A DNA stretch of 64,000 nt from Kutzneria chonburiensis (GTDB lineage: Bacteria; Actinomycetota; Actinomycetes; Mycobacteriales; Pseudonocardiaceae). The stretch spans positions 5,022,001-5,086,000 of the forward strand of contig NZ_CP097263.1 of assembly GCF_028622115.1 (NCBI RefSeq). The letters are read 5' to 3'. The first letter of the stretch is position 1, and every line of letters starts with the position of its first letter. A model generated the notes under the pieces. The model was not told the origin of the DNA and made no database searches. It worked only from the letters and a program-made list of their open reading frames with translations. Positions 1 to 8,300 of the stretch are shown one piece after another. Made by a program: the position numbers and the translations under genes.

Positions 1-1
1 G

Positions 2-244
2 GCGTTCGTCGTGGGCGACAGCAAGTACCTGCTGCGCACGTGGCACAGCACGACGAAGCCCCGCCGACTCACGCTGGACGACACGGAGTGGACGGGGCTG
101 TCGATCGTCGACCGCGACAAGGGCGGCCTGTTCGACAAGGAAGGCGTCGTGGAGTTCGACGCCTCCTATGTCGGCGGTGTCCTGCATGAACGCAGCCGCT
201 TCGTGCGGGAGGACGGCAAGTGGGTGTACCTGAACCCGGTCTAG
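2..244 (+). CDS. C-terminal part of a YchJ/UPF0225-like protein (5' end outside window)
   Basis: The frame is open from base 2 and ends at a TAG at 242-244, so only the last 80 residues are seen. The reading AFVVGDSKYLLRTWHSTTKP and the tail GVLHERSRFVREDGKWVYL are typical of the YchJ (UPF0225) family, a conserved protein of unknown biochemical role that usually carries an N-terminal SEC-C zinc motif, which would lie upstream. The stop overlaps the stop of the lipoxygenase gene on the other strand by 4 bp, so the two genes are tightly convergent. The family call rests on recognising the C-terminal pattern. Confidence 0.75.
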   Translation, partial: AFVVGDSKYLLRTWHSTTKPRRLTLDDTEWTGLSIVDRDKGGLFDKEGVVEFDASYVGGVLHERSRFVREDGKWVYLNPV

Positions 245-1968
245 ATATTGGTGCTGTTGGGGATCAGTGACGGCTGAAGGTAGGTGTAGGCCCGGGACCG
301 ACGGCGGTTGCGGGTCGTGATCTCGTCCTCCACGGCGGCCAGGTCGGCGCGGAAACGCTTGTGCGAGGCGGAAACGGCGCTGTCGGCGAAGTCGGAGCCG
401 TAGTCGCCGAGCGTGCCGTGGTGCACCGACCCGAGGAAGGTCATCACGCAGAACTGCTGCACGGCGACGTCCAGCGGCGGCAGGTTGGCCAGCCAGTCGG
501 CCTCGCCGTGCCCCAATCCCTTGGGCTCCTCGGTGTAGCCGGCCAGGGGGTTGGCCGGCAGGAACGCCATGTGGTCGGCCTGCGTGAAGTTCACCGCCGC
601 GTGCTGCGGCCCGGCCGTCCAGATGACCATGGTCAGGATCTCGACGAGATCGTTGCGGTCCAGGATCTGCCCGGGCGTCGCCCCGAAGTCGCGCACCTGC
701 CCGCCGTCGGCCGAGGCCACCTCGGCCGCCCAGGCCTGGAGCTCGAAGTCGCCGGCAACGTCCACATCGGACTTGTAGTAGCCGCCGACGAAGTCGCTGA
801 CCCAGCGGTAGATGGAGTTCCACACCAGCAGGCCGTCGTCCCGGTACGGGTGGTGCGGCAACGCCGAAACACTGTCCGTGCCGGCGGCGGCCAGTTTCGT
901 CGGCAGGTAGTTGTCGCGGAACGACCGCTTGGCCCGCTGCTCGGCCAGCCACGGGTAGGTGCTCTTCAGGTCGGAGCCGATCAGGTACTCCACCGCCCGC
1001 CCGGGCTGGATCAGCAGCTCGACGGCCAGCTTGTTGATCGACATGGTGCCTTCGAAGTGCCGCCGCAGCAGCACCGCCACCGGGTGGTTGGCCGCGAGGT
1101 TGCGCACGGCCGCGATCAGCACCGGTTCACTCATCAGATGGGTGAAACCCAGGTGTGTCAACACTTCGTGGTACGTGTTGTGCGCGGCCAGCACGCAGTT
1201 GCGGGCCAGCTTCCACGAATAGCCGTCGGCCGGCGTGTAGATGTCCCGACCGGCCGGGTCCTGTCCACATTGGATCGCGAACGGCTTGAGCGGACCGCCG
1301 CCGCGCGGCACCACGAACGCGACCATCGGCGCGTACATGTACTTGGGCGACTGCGGATGGGTGCCATTGTCCAAAGCGGACATTGCCTCGTAGTCGATCC
1401 AGTACACCCGGCCGGCCGCGACGGCCTGGTCCAGGTCCTCACCCAGGTGGGCGGTGGTGAGCGGGAACTTGCCCGGCACGCGGTCCATCCGCACCAGCCG
1501 GGTCGGGTCCGGCCCGGCCACCATGACCTCGGCGAAGTACTCGTCCGACTCGAAGTCGGCGGTCGCCGGCGGCTGCTCGACGCGGGCGAACACGTCCTGG
1601 AATGCCTTGATCGTCTTGTCGGCGTGGTCGCCGGTGACGCCGCCGGGCAGCGGCATGAAGTACTCGACGATGCCGCCCATGTCGCCGGCCCGCACCATGG
1701 TGGCCAGCTTGTGCGGGGCCAGCGGCTGGAGGTCGTTGACGAAGTTCCACTTGCCCTGGCGCTTGAGCCGCAGCAGGTTCAGCCGCAGCTCCTCCTGCTT
1801 GGCCAGCGCCTTGAGCTGCCAGGCCGCGACCGGCTCGTGGTCGGCGCCGAGCGTGGAGGACACCGGGAACCCGAAGTCCATGGTGTAGCGGTACTCGTTC
1901 CGCACGGCGGCGAGCTGGTCGGCCCGCTCGCCGCGCGGATCGAACTGGGAGATGAGGTACTCGGGCAA
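241..1968 (-). CDS. lipoxygenase (iron dioxygenase of polyunsaturated fatty acids)
   Basis: This 575-residue protein has the complete lipoxygenase core without the N-terminal PLAT domain of plant and animal enzymes. The His signature H267-x4-H272-x4-H277-x17-H295-x8-H304 is intact. H456 and N460 lie in a HAAVNF motif and the chain ends NSTNI. By homology the five iron ligands are H272, H277, H456, N460 and the carboxylate of I575. The family inserts O2 into 1,4-pentadiene fatty acids to give hydroperoxides. No signal peptide is visible, so a cytosolic enzyme is inferred. The start is a TTG after GGAGTAACC. Regiospecificity cannot be read from sequence alone. Confidence 0.93.
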   Translation of the reverse strand: MPEYLISQFDPRGERADQLAAVRNEYRYTMDFGFPVSSTLGADHEPVAAWQLKALAKQEELRLNLLRLKRQGKWNFVNDLQPLAPHKLATMVRAGDMGGIVEYFMPLPGGVTGDHADKTIKAFQDVFARVEQPPATADFESDEYFAEVMVAGPDPTRLVRMDRVPGKFPLTTAHLGEDLDQAVAAGRVYWIDYEAMSALDNGTHPQSPKYMYAPMVAFVVPRGGGPLKPFAIQCGQDPAGRDIYTPADGYSWKLARNCVLAAHNTYHEVLTHLGFTHLMSEPVLIAAVRNLAANHPVAVLLRRHFEGTMSINKLAVELLIQPGRAVEYLIGSDLKSTYPWLAEQRAKRSFRDNYLPTKLAAAGTDSVSALPHHPYRDDGLLVWNSIYRWVSDFVGGYYKSDVDVAGDFELQAWAAEVASADGGQVRDFGATPGQILDRNDLVEILTMVIWTAGPQHAAVNFTQADHMAFLPANPLAGYTEEPKGLGHGEADWLANLPPLDVAVQQFCVMTFLGSVHHGTLGDYGSDFADSAVSASHKRFRADLAAVEDEITTRNRRRSRAYTYLQPSLIPNSTNI

Positions 1969-1993
1969 CGCGGTTACTCCTCGGCTGGCGCAG

Positions 1994-2022
1994 CGGCTAC
2001 CCCCACCAAATCAGGGTAGCCG
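1994..2022 (-). terminator. stem-loop between secreted-protein gene and lipoxygenase gene
   Basis: CGGCTACCC and GGGTAGCCG form a perfect 9-bp stem with an 11-base loop. It lies 45 bases downstream of the stop of the secreted ricin/F5-8C gene and about 26 bases before the lipoxygenase TTG, on the same strand. It could terminate the first gene or act as a leader structure for the second. There is no U-tract, as is usual in actinomycetes. Confidence 0.6.
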
Positions 2023-2067
2023 CGCGCATGCCGCCGAGCAGGGACCAACAGGCACCCAACTGTGCAC

Positions 2068-3687
2068 TTAGGACCCGTAGACCTGCATCTCGTACAGAGA
2101 GTAGCCGTAGCTCGTGCCCCGGGCGACGCCGTTCATCCGCACGTACCGGCCGGATCCCGCCAATCCCGTGAGATCGTCGGTTCCGCCGTTGCCGGTGGTG
2201 GTGCTGTAGATCGTGGTCCAGTTGCTGCCGTCGTCGGAGGTCTGGATGGCGTACGACTTGCCGTACGCCGCCTCCCACGTCAGCTTGACCTCGGTCACGC
2301 TGTGGCCGGCGCCCAGGTCGACCTGGAGCCACTCCGAGTTCGAGCCTTCCTTGCTGGCCCACCGGGTCGAGGTCAGGTTGCCGTCGAACGCCTTGGCCGG
2401 CGCGTAGGTGCTGGACTCCACTGAGGACGAAGTCGCGGTCTTTCCCTGCGACAGCAACGTGCTCGTGCCGCCGCCGGTGCTCACCGTGAGGGCGAACGTC
2501 GCCGACTTGGTGTCCGAGCCGTTGGTGCCGACCACGGTGAACGTGCCGGACTTCGCGGTGTCCGACGCGGCCACGGTCATGGTGGAATTCCCGCTGCCGG
2601 AAACGGAAGCGGGGTTGAACGACACGGAAACGCCGGCCGGCACGCCGGTCGCCGACAGCGCCACGCTGCCCGTTCCCCCGGTGACCGCCACCGTGGCGGT
2701 CGTCGAGGCGCCGGGCTTGACCGTGGCCGACGCCGGGTTCACCGCGACGCTCAGGCCGGCCTGGCCGGCCGGGCTGAAGGTCCACTTGCTGACCGTGCCC
2801 GAGCAGCTGCCGGTGCCCAACGTGCCGCTGGCGTCACGGAAGCACTTCTTGCCGCTCTGGATGTCGTTGATGGTGCCGTCCGGGTTGATCGACAGCTGGC
2901 TGTTCGGCCCGCCGTCGCACTTGCCCAGCTTCACCGTGCTGCCGGAGATCGTCGCGCACAGGTTGTTGATGACCAGGAACGCGCCGTGGAAGGTGAAGGT
3001 CTGCTCGGCGGAACCGTTGCAGGCGGCCATCTTCAGCGTGGTGCCGGACGACGAGCTGTTGCCGGGGTCGTCGATGCACAGGCCGGTCGAGTTGTTCTTG
3101 TACGAGCCGACGGTGGTGTTCGGCTTGGCGCCGCCGTAGCAGGCGCCGGTGTTGATGTTGAAGATCGGCGTCGAGTCGTAGTCCTCGTTCGACGGCGGGT
3201 TGACCACCACCGGCTCGAGCGTCGGCGTGTTGTCGGAGTTGTAGTGGGTGAGGGCGTCTTCGCAGTCGATGGCGTCCATCGCGCTGCCGCCCTTGCCGCC
3301 CAGCCACAGGTCGATGTGGTGCAGCTTGGGGCCGCCGTTGGGGCCCTTGCCGTTCCAGTCGGCGCTGCACTCCTCGCAGCTGTCCTCCATGATGAAGTAC
3401 TTGCGCACCCGCGGCACCCACACCTTGGTGCCGGCCTTGTACTCGCCGGTGTCGGTGGCGAAGGTGATCGGGTCGTCGTAGCTGCCGACACCGCCGGCGG
3501 TGTCGTGGATCTGCGGGTACGAGATGTCGCCACCCGGCGGGGTGTTGTCCCACCAGCCGTAGAAGGTCAGGAACGTCTGATCGGTCGTCGCCGCCGACGC
3601 CGTGGTGCTGCTCAGCAGCGCGGCCAGCGCGGACAGGGCAACGAGGATGGCAGTCGCCACGGACGTGGCGAGTCTGCGCCGACTCAT
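2068..3687 (-). CDS. secreted multidomain protein: ricin-type lectin + Ig-like + F5/8 type C (CBM32-like)
   Basis: The 539-residue product begins with a clear Sec signal peptide (MSRRR, then a hydrophobic stretch, cleavage after about A32). Residues 35-190 form a Cys-containing module (DPITFAT, KYFIMEDSCEEC) that I cannot assign; it resembles small secreted barrel-like modules of fungi and actinomycetes. Residues 193-303 are a ricin B-like trefoil (GLCIDD, CNGSAEQTFTF). Residues 312-405 are an Ig-like domain (PGASTTATVAVTGG). Residues 408-539 are an F5/8 type C/CBM32-like domain ending LYEMQVYGS. It probably binds extracellular polysaccharide; catalytic activity, if any, would be in the N-terminal module. 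A perfect dyad lies 75 bases upstream of the start. Confidence 0.8.
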   Translation of the reverse strand: MSRRRLATSVATAILVALSALAALLSSTTASAATTDQTFLTFYGWWDNTPPGGDISYPQIHDTAGGVGSYDDPITFATDTGEYKAGTKVWVPRVRKYFIMEDSCEECSADWNGKGPNGGPKLHHIDLWLGGKGGSAMDAIDCEDALTHYNSDNTPTLEPVVVNPPSNEDYDSTPIFNINTGACYGGAKPNTTVGSYKNNSTGLCIDDPGNSSSSGTTLKMAACNGSAEQTFTFHGAFLVINNLCATISGSTVKLGKCDGGPNSQLSINPDGTINDIQSGKKCFRDASGTLGTGSCSGTVSKWTFSPAGQAGLSVAVNPASATVKPGASTTATVAVTGGTGSVALSATGVPAGVSVSFNPASVSGSGNSTMTVAASDTAKSGTFTVVGTNGSDTKSATFALTVSTGGGTSTLLSQGKTATSSSVESSTYAPAKAFDGNLTSTRWASKEGSNSEWLQVDLGAGHSVTEVKLTWEAAYGKSYAIQTSDDGSNWTTIYSTTTGNGGTDDLTGLAGSGRYVRMNGVARGTSYGYSLYEMQVYGS

Positions 3688-3761
3688 GGTGCCTCCGGGG
3701 TCAGGGCGGACGCGGCGGCGGGGTGCAGGAAGATTCCGCCCGGCGGGCGGCTCCCGTCAAT

Positions 3762-3786
3762 ATTGTTAGGAAAGTTCTCTAACAAT
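3762..3786 (-). promoter_or_regulatory. inverted repeat, probable operator of the secreted lectin-like gene
   Basis: ATTGTTAG (3762-3769) and CTAACAAT (3779-3786) are perfect 8-bp arms around a 9-base centre. The site is AT-rich in a GC-rich setting and lies 75-99 bases before the ATG of the minus-strand secreted-protein gene, where a promoter is expected. It is a likely binding site for a sugar-responsive repressor; which one is unknown. Confidence 0.6.
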
Positions 3787-3824
3787 TTCCCCGACGTCAC
3801 CCGTTCGGAGCAGCGCCCCCTTTC

Positions 3825-3938
3825 CCTACCTGAGTGGCTCAGTTGGCTTCAGCGCGCAAGTGAGCCACTCACGTAGGACGGCTGGGCCCACGTGAGTGGC
3901 TCAGTTGGCTTCAGGGGCCAACTGAGCCACTCAGGTGG
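3825..3938. repeat. two tandem hairpins of the GAGTGGCTCA repeat family (copy 1)
   Basis: Two consecutive imperfect inverted repeats (3825-3877 and 3888-3938) are each built from half-units close to CCCAC(G/C)TGAGTGGCTCA(G/C)TTGGC and their reverse complement. Arms match at about 18 of 20 and 21 of 22 positions. The same half-unit recurs at 23362-23510. The block lies between a leftward gene and a rightward ArsR gene. It is non-coding and can fold into two strong stem-loops. Confidence 0.85.
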
Positions 3939-3988
3939 AGCGAAGTATCGGTGTTGCGTTATATAAGCGGGCGGTGCAGGGTCGGGGG

Positions 3989-4324
3989 GTGCACGCGTTC
4001 GACGTCCTCGGCGACCCGGTCCGCCGCCGCATCCTGGAGCTGCTGGCCGACGGGGAGCTCAGCTCCGGCCAGCTCACCACGGTCATCCGGGAGGAGTTCG
4101 GCATCTCCCAGCCGGGGGTATCCCAGCATCTGAGGGTGTTGCGGGAGAACGGCTTCACCACGGTCCGGGCCGACGGCACGCGCCGCCTCTACGCCGTGGA
4201 CCCGACGCCGCTGCGGGAGATCGACGGCTGGCTGGACCGCTACCGCCGGTTCTGGCGGCAGCCGCTGGACGCGCTGGCCACCGAGATCGCCCGGGGTAAA
4301 CGGCAGAAACCTCCGATAGAGTGA
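3989..4324 (+). CDS. ArsR-family winged-helix transcriptional regulator
   Basis: A 111-residue HTH protein: FDVLGDPVRRRILELLADGELSSGQL begins the winged helix and ISQPGVSQHLRVLRENGF is the recognition region, followed by RRLYAVDPTPLREIDGWL. No metal-binding Cys pair is visible, so it is probably not a metal sensor. I prefer the GTG at 3989 over the in-frame GTG at 3935: the extra residues fall in the hairpin repeat, and an AT-rich TATAAG-like element sits just before 3989. It is followed after 44 bases by the SCO6745-like gene, with a perfect palindrome between them, so the two are probably functionally linked. Confidence 0.85.
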   Translation: MHAFDVLGDPVRRRILELLADGELSSGQLTTVIREEFGISQPGVSQHLRVLRENGFTTVRADGTRRLYAVDPTPLREIDGWLDRYRRFWRQPLDALATEIARGKRQKPPIE

Positions 4325-4325
4325 G

Positions 4326-4339
4326 ACCGACCGGTCGGT
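4326..4339. promoter_or_regulatory. 14-bp perfect palindrome ACCGACCGGTCGGT
   Basis: The palindrome starts two bases after the ArsR stop and lies about 30 bases before the start of the next gene, ahead of its GGAGGA ribosome site. Such GC-rich perfect dyads are typical of TetR-type operators, so the downstream gene may have its own promoter and repressor. Binding is inferred. Confidence 0.5.
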
Positions 4340-4368
4340 ATGGACATCACACACGGAGGACCCATCCC

Positions 4369-5214
4369 ATGACGCTGGGGCGCAGGGCGTGGCAGGCCAT
4401 CGAGCCGCTGCACGGCTTCATCTACTTCGTGCCGGAGGCGCAGCAGCGCTTCGCGGCGCTGGGCCTGGAGGCCGGCGCCGGCTACTTCGCCTCCCGGTCG
4501 GCGGCGTTCGGGGAGGCCTCGGCCGAGACGGTCATCGCCACCTTCTACAACTTCAACCCGGAGTTCGTACGCCGCAGCATGGTGGGCGTATGGGAGAAGG
4601 TCACGCCGGACCAGGTGCTGACCGCCCGGCTGGAAGCGGCGGACGCCGCGCTGCGCCGGGGCCTGGGCGACTTGATCGATTCCGACGCCCTGGTCGAAAC
4701 GGCGGCGCTGACCCGCAAGGCGGCCGAGGCGGCCTGCAAGCGACTGGAGGGCCGGCCGTTGTTCGCGGCGCACGCCACCCTGCCGTGGCCGACCGAGCCG
4801 CACCTCCAGCTGTTCCACGCCCAGACGCTGCTGCGGGAGTACCGCGGCGACGGCCACCTGGCCGCTCTGCTCACGGCCGAGCTGACCGGCATCGAGGCCC
4901 TGGTCGTGCACGCGGCGACGGGTTACCTGCCGGCCAAGGCGCTGCGCGGCTCGCGCCAGTGGAGCGAAGAGCAGTGGTCCGAGGCTGTCGCCGGGCTCCA
5001 GGAGCGCGGAATCGTGGCGCAGGGCGAGGAACTCGGGCTCACCGAGGAGGGCCGAACGATGCGCCAGCGCGTCGAGGACCTGACCGACCAACTGGCCGAG
5101 CCAGCCTACGCGGTGCTCGGCGAAGCCGGCGTGAATCGCCTTGCCGAGGTGGGCAAACCGTTGTCCGACGCGGTGATCGAGGCCGGTCTGCTGCCGTACC
5201 TCAAGAAGAAGTAA
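4369..5214 (+). CDS. SCO6745-like conserved actinobacterial protein
   Basis: A 281-residue soluble protein. The ATG at 4369 is preceded by GGAGGA at a good distance; a longer in-frame start at 4321 would overlap the ArsR stop and the palindrome. Features include AWQAIEPLHGFIYFVPEAQQRF at the N-terminus, FYNFNPEFVRRSM, and a C-terminal winged-helix-like part (GLTEEGRTMRQRVEDLTDQL). This matches the uncharacterised SCO6745 family of actinobacteria, which has no assigned reaction. Its closeness to the ArsR gene suggests regulated expression with it. Confidence 0.75.
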   Translation: MTLGRRAWQAIEPLHGFIYFVPEAQQRFAALGLEAGAGYFASRSAAFGEASAETVIATFYNFNPEFVRRSMVGVWEKVTPDQVLTARLEAADAALRRGLGDLIDSDALVETAALTRKAAEAACKRLEGRPLFAAHATLPWPTEPHLQLFHAQTLLREYRGDGHLAALLTAELTGIEALVVHAATGYLPAKALRGSRQWSEEQWSEAVAGLQERGIVAQGEELGLTEEGRTMRQRVEDLTDQLAEPAYAVLGEAGVNRLAEVGKPLSDAVIEAGLLPYLKKK

Positions 5215-5242
5215 CGGACGGACAGGAAACCGGACAGATTCT

Positions 5243-5256
5243 TGACATCGATGTCA
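5243..5256. promoter_or_regulatory. perfect palindrome TGACATCGATGTCA, LacI-type operator candidate
   Basis: A 14-bp perfect palindrome with a central CG lies 53-66 bases before the GH92 start. This form (TGACA..CG..TGTCA) is typical of LacI/GalR-family operators controlling glycoside hydrolases in actinomycetes. The cognate regulator is not in the window. Confidence 0.65.
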
Positions 5257-5308
5257 CACCCGGTTGAGCTGTCGCCCTGGCAACGGCGCTCCGGGAGGGT
5301 TCGACGTC

Positions 5309-8300
5309 ATGAGACGACTGTGGTTACTGCTGCTCAGCACGGCATTGATAGCAGGGCTCACAGCAACTGTCCCAGCGGTGGCGTCCGCCGCGGGCGCCAC
5401 CGATTTCTCCTCGTCTTTCGAGGCCGGCCAACCCCAGCCGAACTGGACCGACACCGTCGAAACGGACGCGTCGGGCACGCCGCGGGCCAGCGGTGTCAAC
5501 GGGGCCGACGCGACGACCATTCCCGGCAACGTCGATGACAAGGTTGTCGACGTCCAGGCCAACGCGGAGAACGACGGCGCCGGCGAGGTCAAGGAGAACC
5601 TGGTCGACGGCAACGTCAACACCAAGTGGCTGACCTTCACCAGCACCGGCTGGGCCCAGTTCCAGCTGTCCGAGCCGATCGCGATCGTGCAGTACGCGCT
5701 GGCCTCGGCCAATGACGCGCCCGGCCGTGACCCGCAGAACTGGACACTGTCCGGCTCCCAGGACGGCAAGTCCTGGACGACGCTGGACACCCAGACCGGG
5801 CAGAGCTTCGAGAGCCGGCAGCAGACCAAGTCGTACCCGCTGGCCAACACCACCGCGTACCTGTACTACCGGCTGGACATCACGCAGAACCACGGCGACC
5901 CGATCGTGCAGCTGGCCGAGGTGCAGCTGATCGAGAAGGTCGGCGACACCCCGCCGGCGCCGACCATGCGCAGCTTCGCCGGCAAGGGTCCGACCGGCGG
6001 CTACAACTCCAAGGCCAACGTCGGCTTCACGGGCGTGCGCTCGTTCCGCTACGCCGGCAGCCACCTCGGCGACGGGCATGCCTACTCGTACAACAAGATC
6101 TTCGACGTCGACCTGGCCGTCGCCAAGGACACCCAGCTGTCGTACCAAATCTTCCCCGACCTGATCGGCGACGACGCCCAGTACACCAGCACGTACGCGG
6201 CGGTCGACCTGGCCTTCTCCGACGGCACCTACCTGAGCCGGCTCGGCGCGCTCGACCAGCACGGCTTCACGCTCTCGCCGCAGGGCCAGGGCGCGTCGAA
6301 GTCGTTGTACACCAACCAGTGGAACCACATCGCGTCGACGATCGGCACGGTCGCCGCCGGCAAGACGATCAAGCGCATCCTGATCGGCTACGACAAGCCG
6401 ACCGGGCCGGGCGCGTTCGGCGGCTGGATCGACGACATCAGCATCGCCGGCAACCCGGCGCAGCCGAGCCACACGCACCTGAGCGACTACGTCAGCACGG
6501 TGCGCGGCACCAACGCCAGCGGCTCTTTCTCGCGTGGCAACAACTTCCCGGCCACCGCCGTGCCGCACGGCTTCAACTTCTGGACGCCGATGACCAACGG
6601 CGGCTCCCAGGACTGGATCTACCAGTACGCCAAGAACAACAACGCGCAGAACCTCACCCCGGTGCAGTCCTTCGCGGTCAGCCATGAGCCGAGCCCGTGG
6701 ATGGGTGACCGGCAGACGTTCCAGGTGATGCCGGGCACCGCCGCCAGCGCCGACCGCGGCGGCCGCGCACTGTACTTCAGCCACAACGACGAGATCGCGC
6801 AGCCGGACTACTACTCGGTCAAGTTCCAGAACGGGATGCGCACCGAGATCACGCCGACCGACCACGCCGCGATGTTCCGGTTCACCTTCACCGGCGACCA
6901 GTCCGTCGTGGACTTCGACAACGTCAACAACAACGGCGGGCTGACCCTCGACCCGGCCGACGGTGTGGCCACCGGCTACTCCGACGTCCGAAGTGGACTG
7001 TCGACCGGCGCGACGCGGATGTTCGTGTACGCCACCTTCGACAAGCCGGTGACGGCGGGCGCGAAGATCACCGGCACCGGTCGGGACAACGTGACCGGCT
7101 ACTTCCAGTTCGACACCGGCGCGGACAAGACCGTCACGATGCGCATCGCCACCTCGCTGATCTCCGTCGACCAGGCCAAGAAGAACCTGGAGCAGGAGAT
7201 CTCGGGCAGCGACACGTTCGACGCGGTGCGGGCCCGGGCGCAGCAGGCGTGGGACAAGCAACTGGGCGTCATCACGGTCGACGGCGCCAGCCAGGACCAG
7301 CTGGTGACGCTGTACTCCAACCTGTACCGGCTTTTCCTGTACCCCAACGAGGCGTACGAGAACACCGGCACCACGGCCAGCCCCAAGTACCAGTACGCCA
7401 GCCCGGTGTCGCCGCTGGTCGGCGCGAACACGCCGACGCAGACCGGGGCCAAGATCTCCGACGGCACCATGTACGTGAACAACGGCTTCTGGGACACCGC
7501 CCGCACCACCTGGCCGGCCTACTCGCTGCTGACGCCGTCGATGGAAGGCAAGATGATCGACGGCTTCGTCAACCAGTACAAGGACGGCGGCTGGACCTCC
7601 CGCTGGTCCTCGCCCGGCTACGCCGACCTGATGACCGGCACCAGCTCGGACGTGGCCTTCGCGGACGCGTTCGTCAAGGGCATCAACAACTTCGACGTGC
7701 AGGCGGCCTACGACGCCGCGGTGAAGAACGCCACCGTCGCGCCGACCAGCTCCGGCGTCGGCCGCAAGGGGCTGGACACGTCCAACTTCCTCGGCTACAC
7801 CTCGACCGCCACCGGCGAGGGCTTCTCGTGGGCGATGGAGGGCTACGTCAACGACTACGGCATCGCGCAGATGTCGAAGGCGTTGCTGGACAAGGCGAAG
7901 TCCAATGACCCGCGCCGGCAGGAGTACGCCGACAACTACACGTACTTCCTGAACCGGGCCCAGAACTACGTGAACCTGTTCGACCCGTCGGTGAACTTCT
8001 TCCAGGGCCGCAACCCCGACGGCAGCGAGCACACTCCGGCCGCGAGCTACGACCCGCGGGTGTGGGGCGGCGACTACACCGAGACCGACGGCTGGAACAT
8101 GGCCTTCTCGGTGCCGCAGGACGGCCAGGGTCTGGCGAACCTGTACGGCGGCAAGGACAAGCTCGCGGCCAAGCTGGACACGTTCTTCAGCACTCCGGAG
8201 ACGGCCAAGTTCACCGGCTCGTACGGTGGCGTGATCCACGAGATGCTGGAAGCGCGTGACGTGCGGATGGGCCAGTACGGCGGCAGCAACCAGCCGTCGC

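Noticed and set aside
361-2019. Long plus-strand frame antisense to the lipoxygenase gene
   Set aside because: It is a GC-rich shadow with Arg/Gly/Val-biased composition and no family motif; the minus strand has a complete enzyme signature.
3935-3988. Longer N-terminus for the ArsR regulator starting at GTG 3935
   Set aside because: The extra 18 codons start in the hairpin repeat and include a promoter-like TATAAG; the HTH begins directly after GTG 3989.
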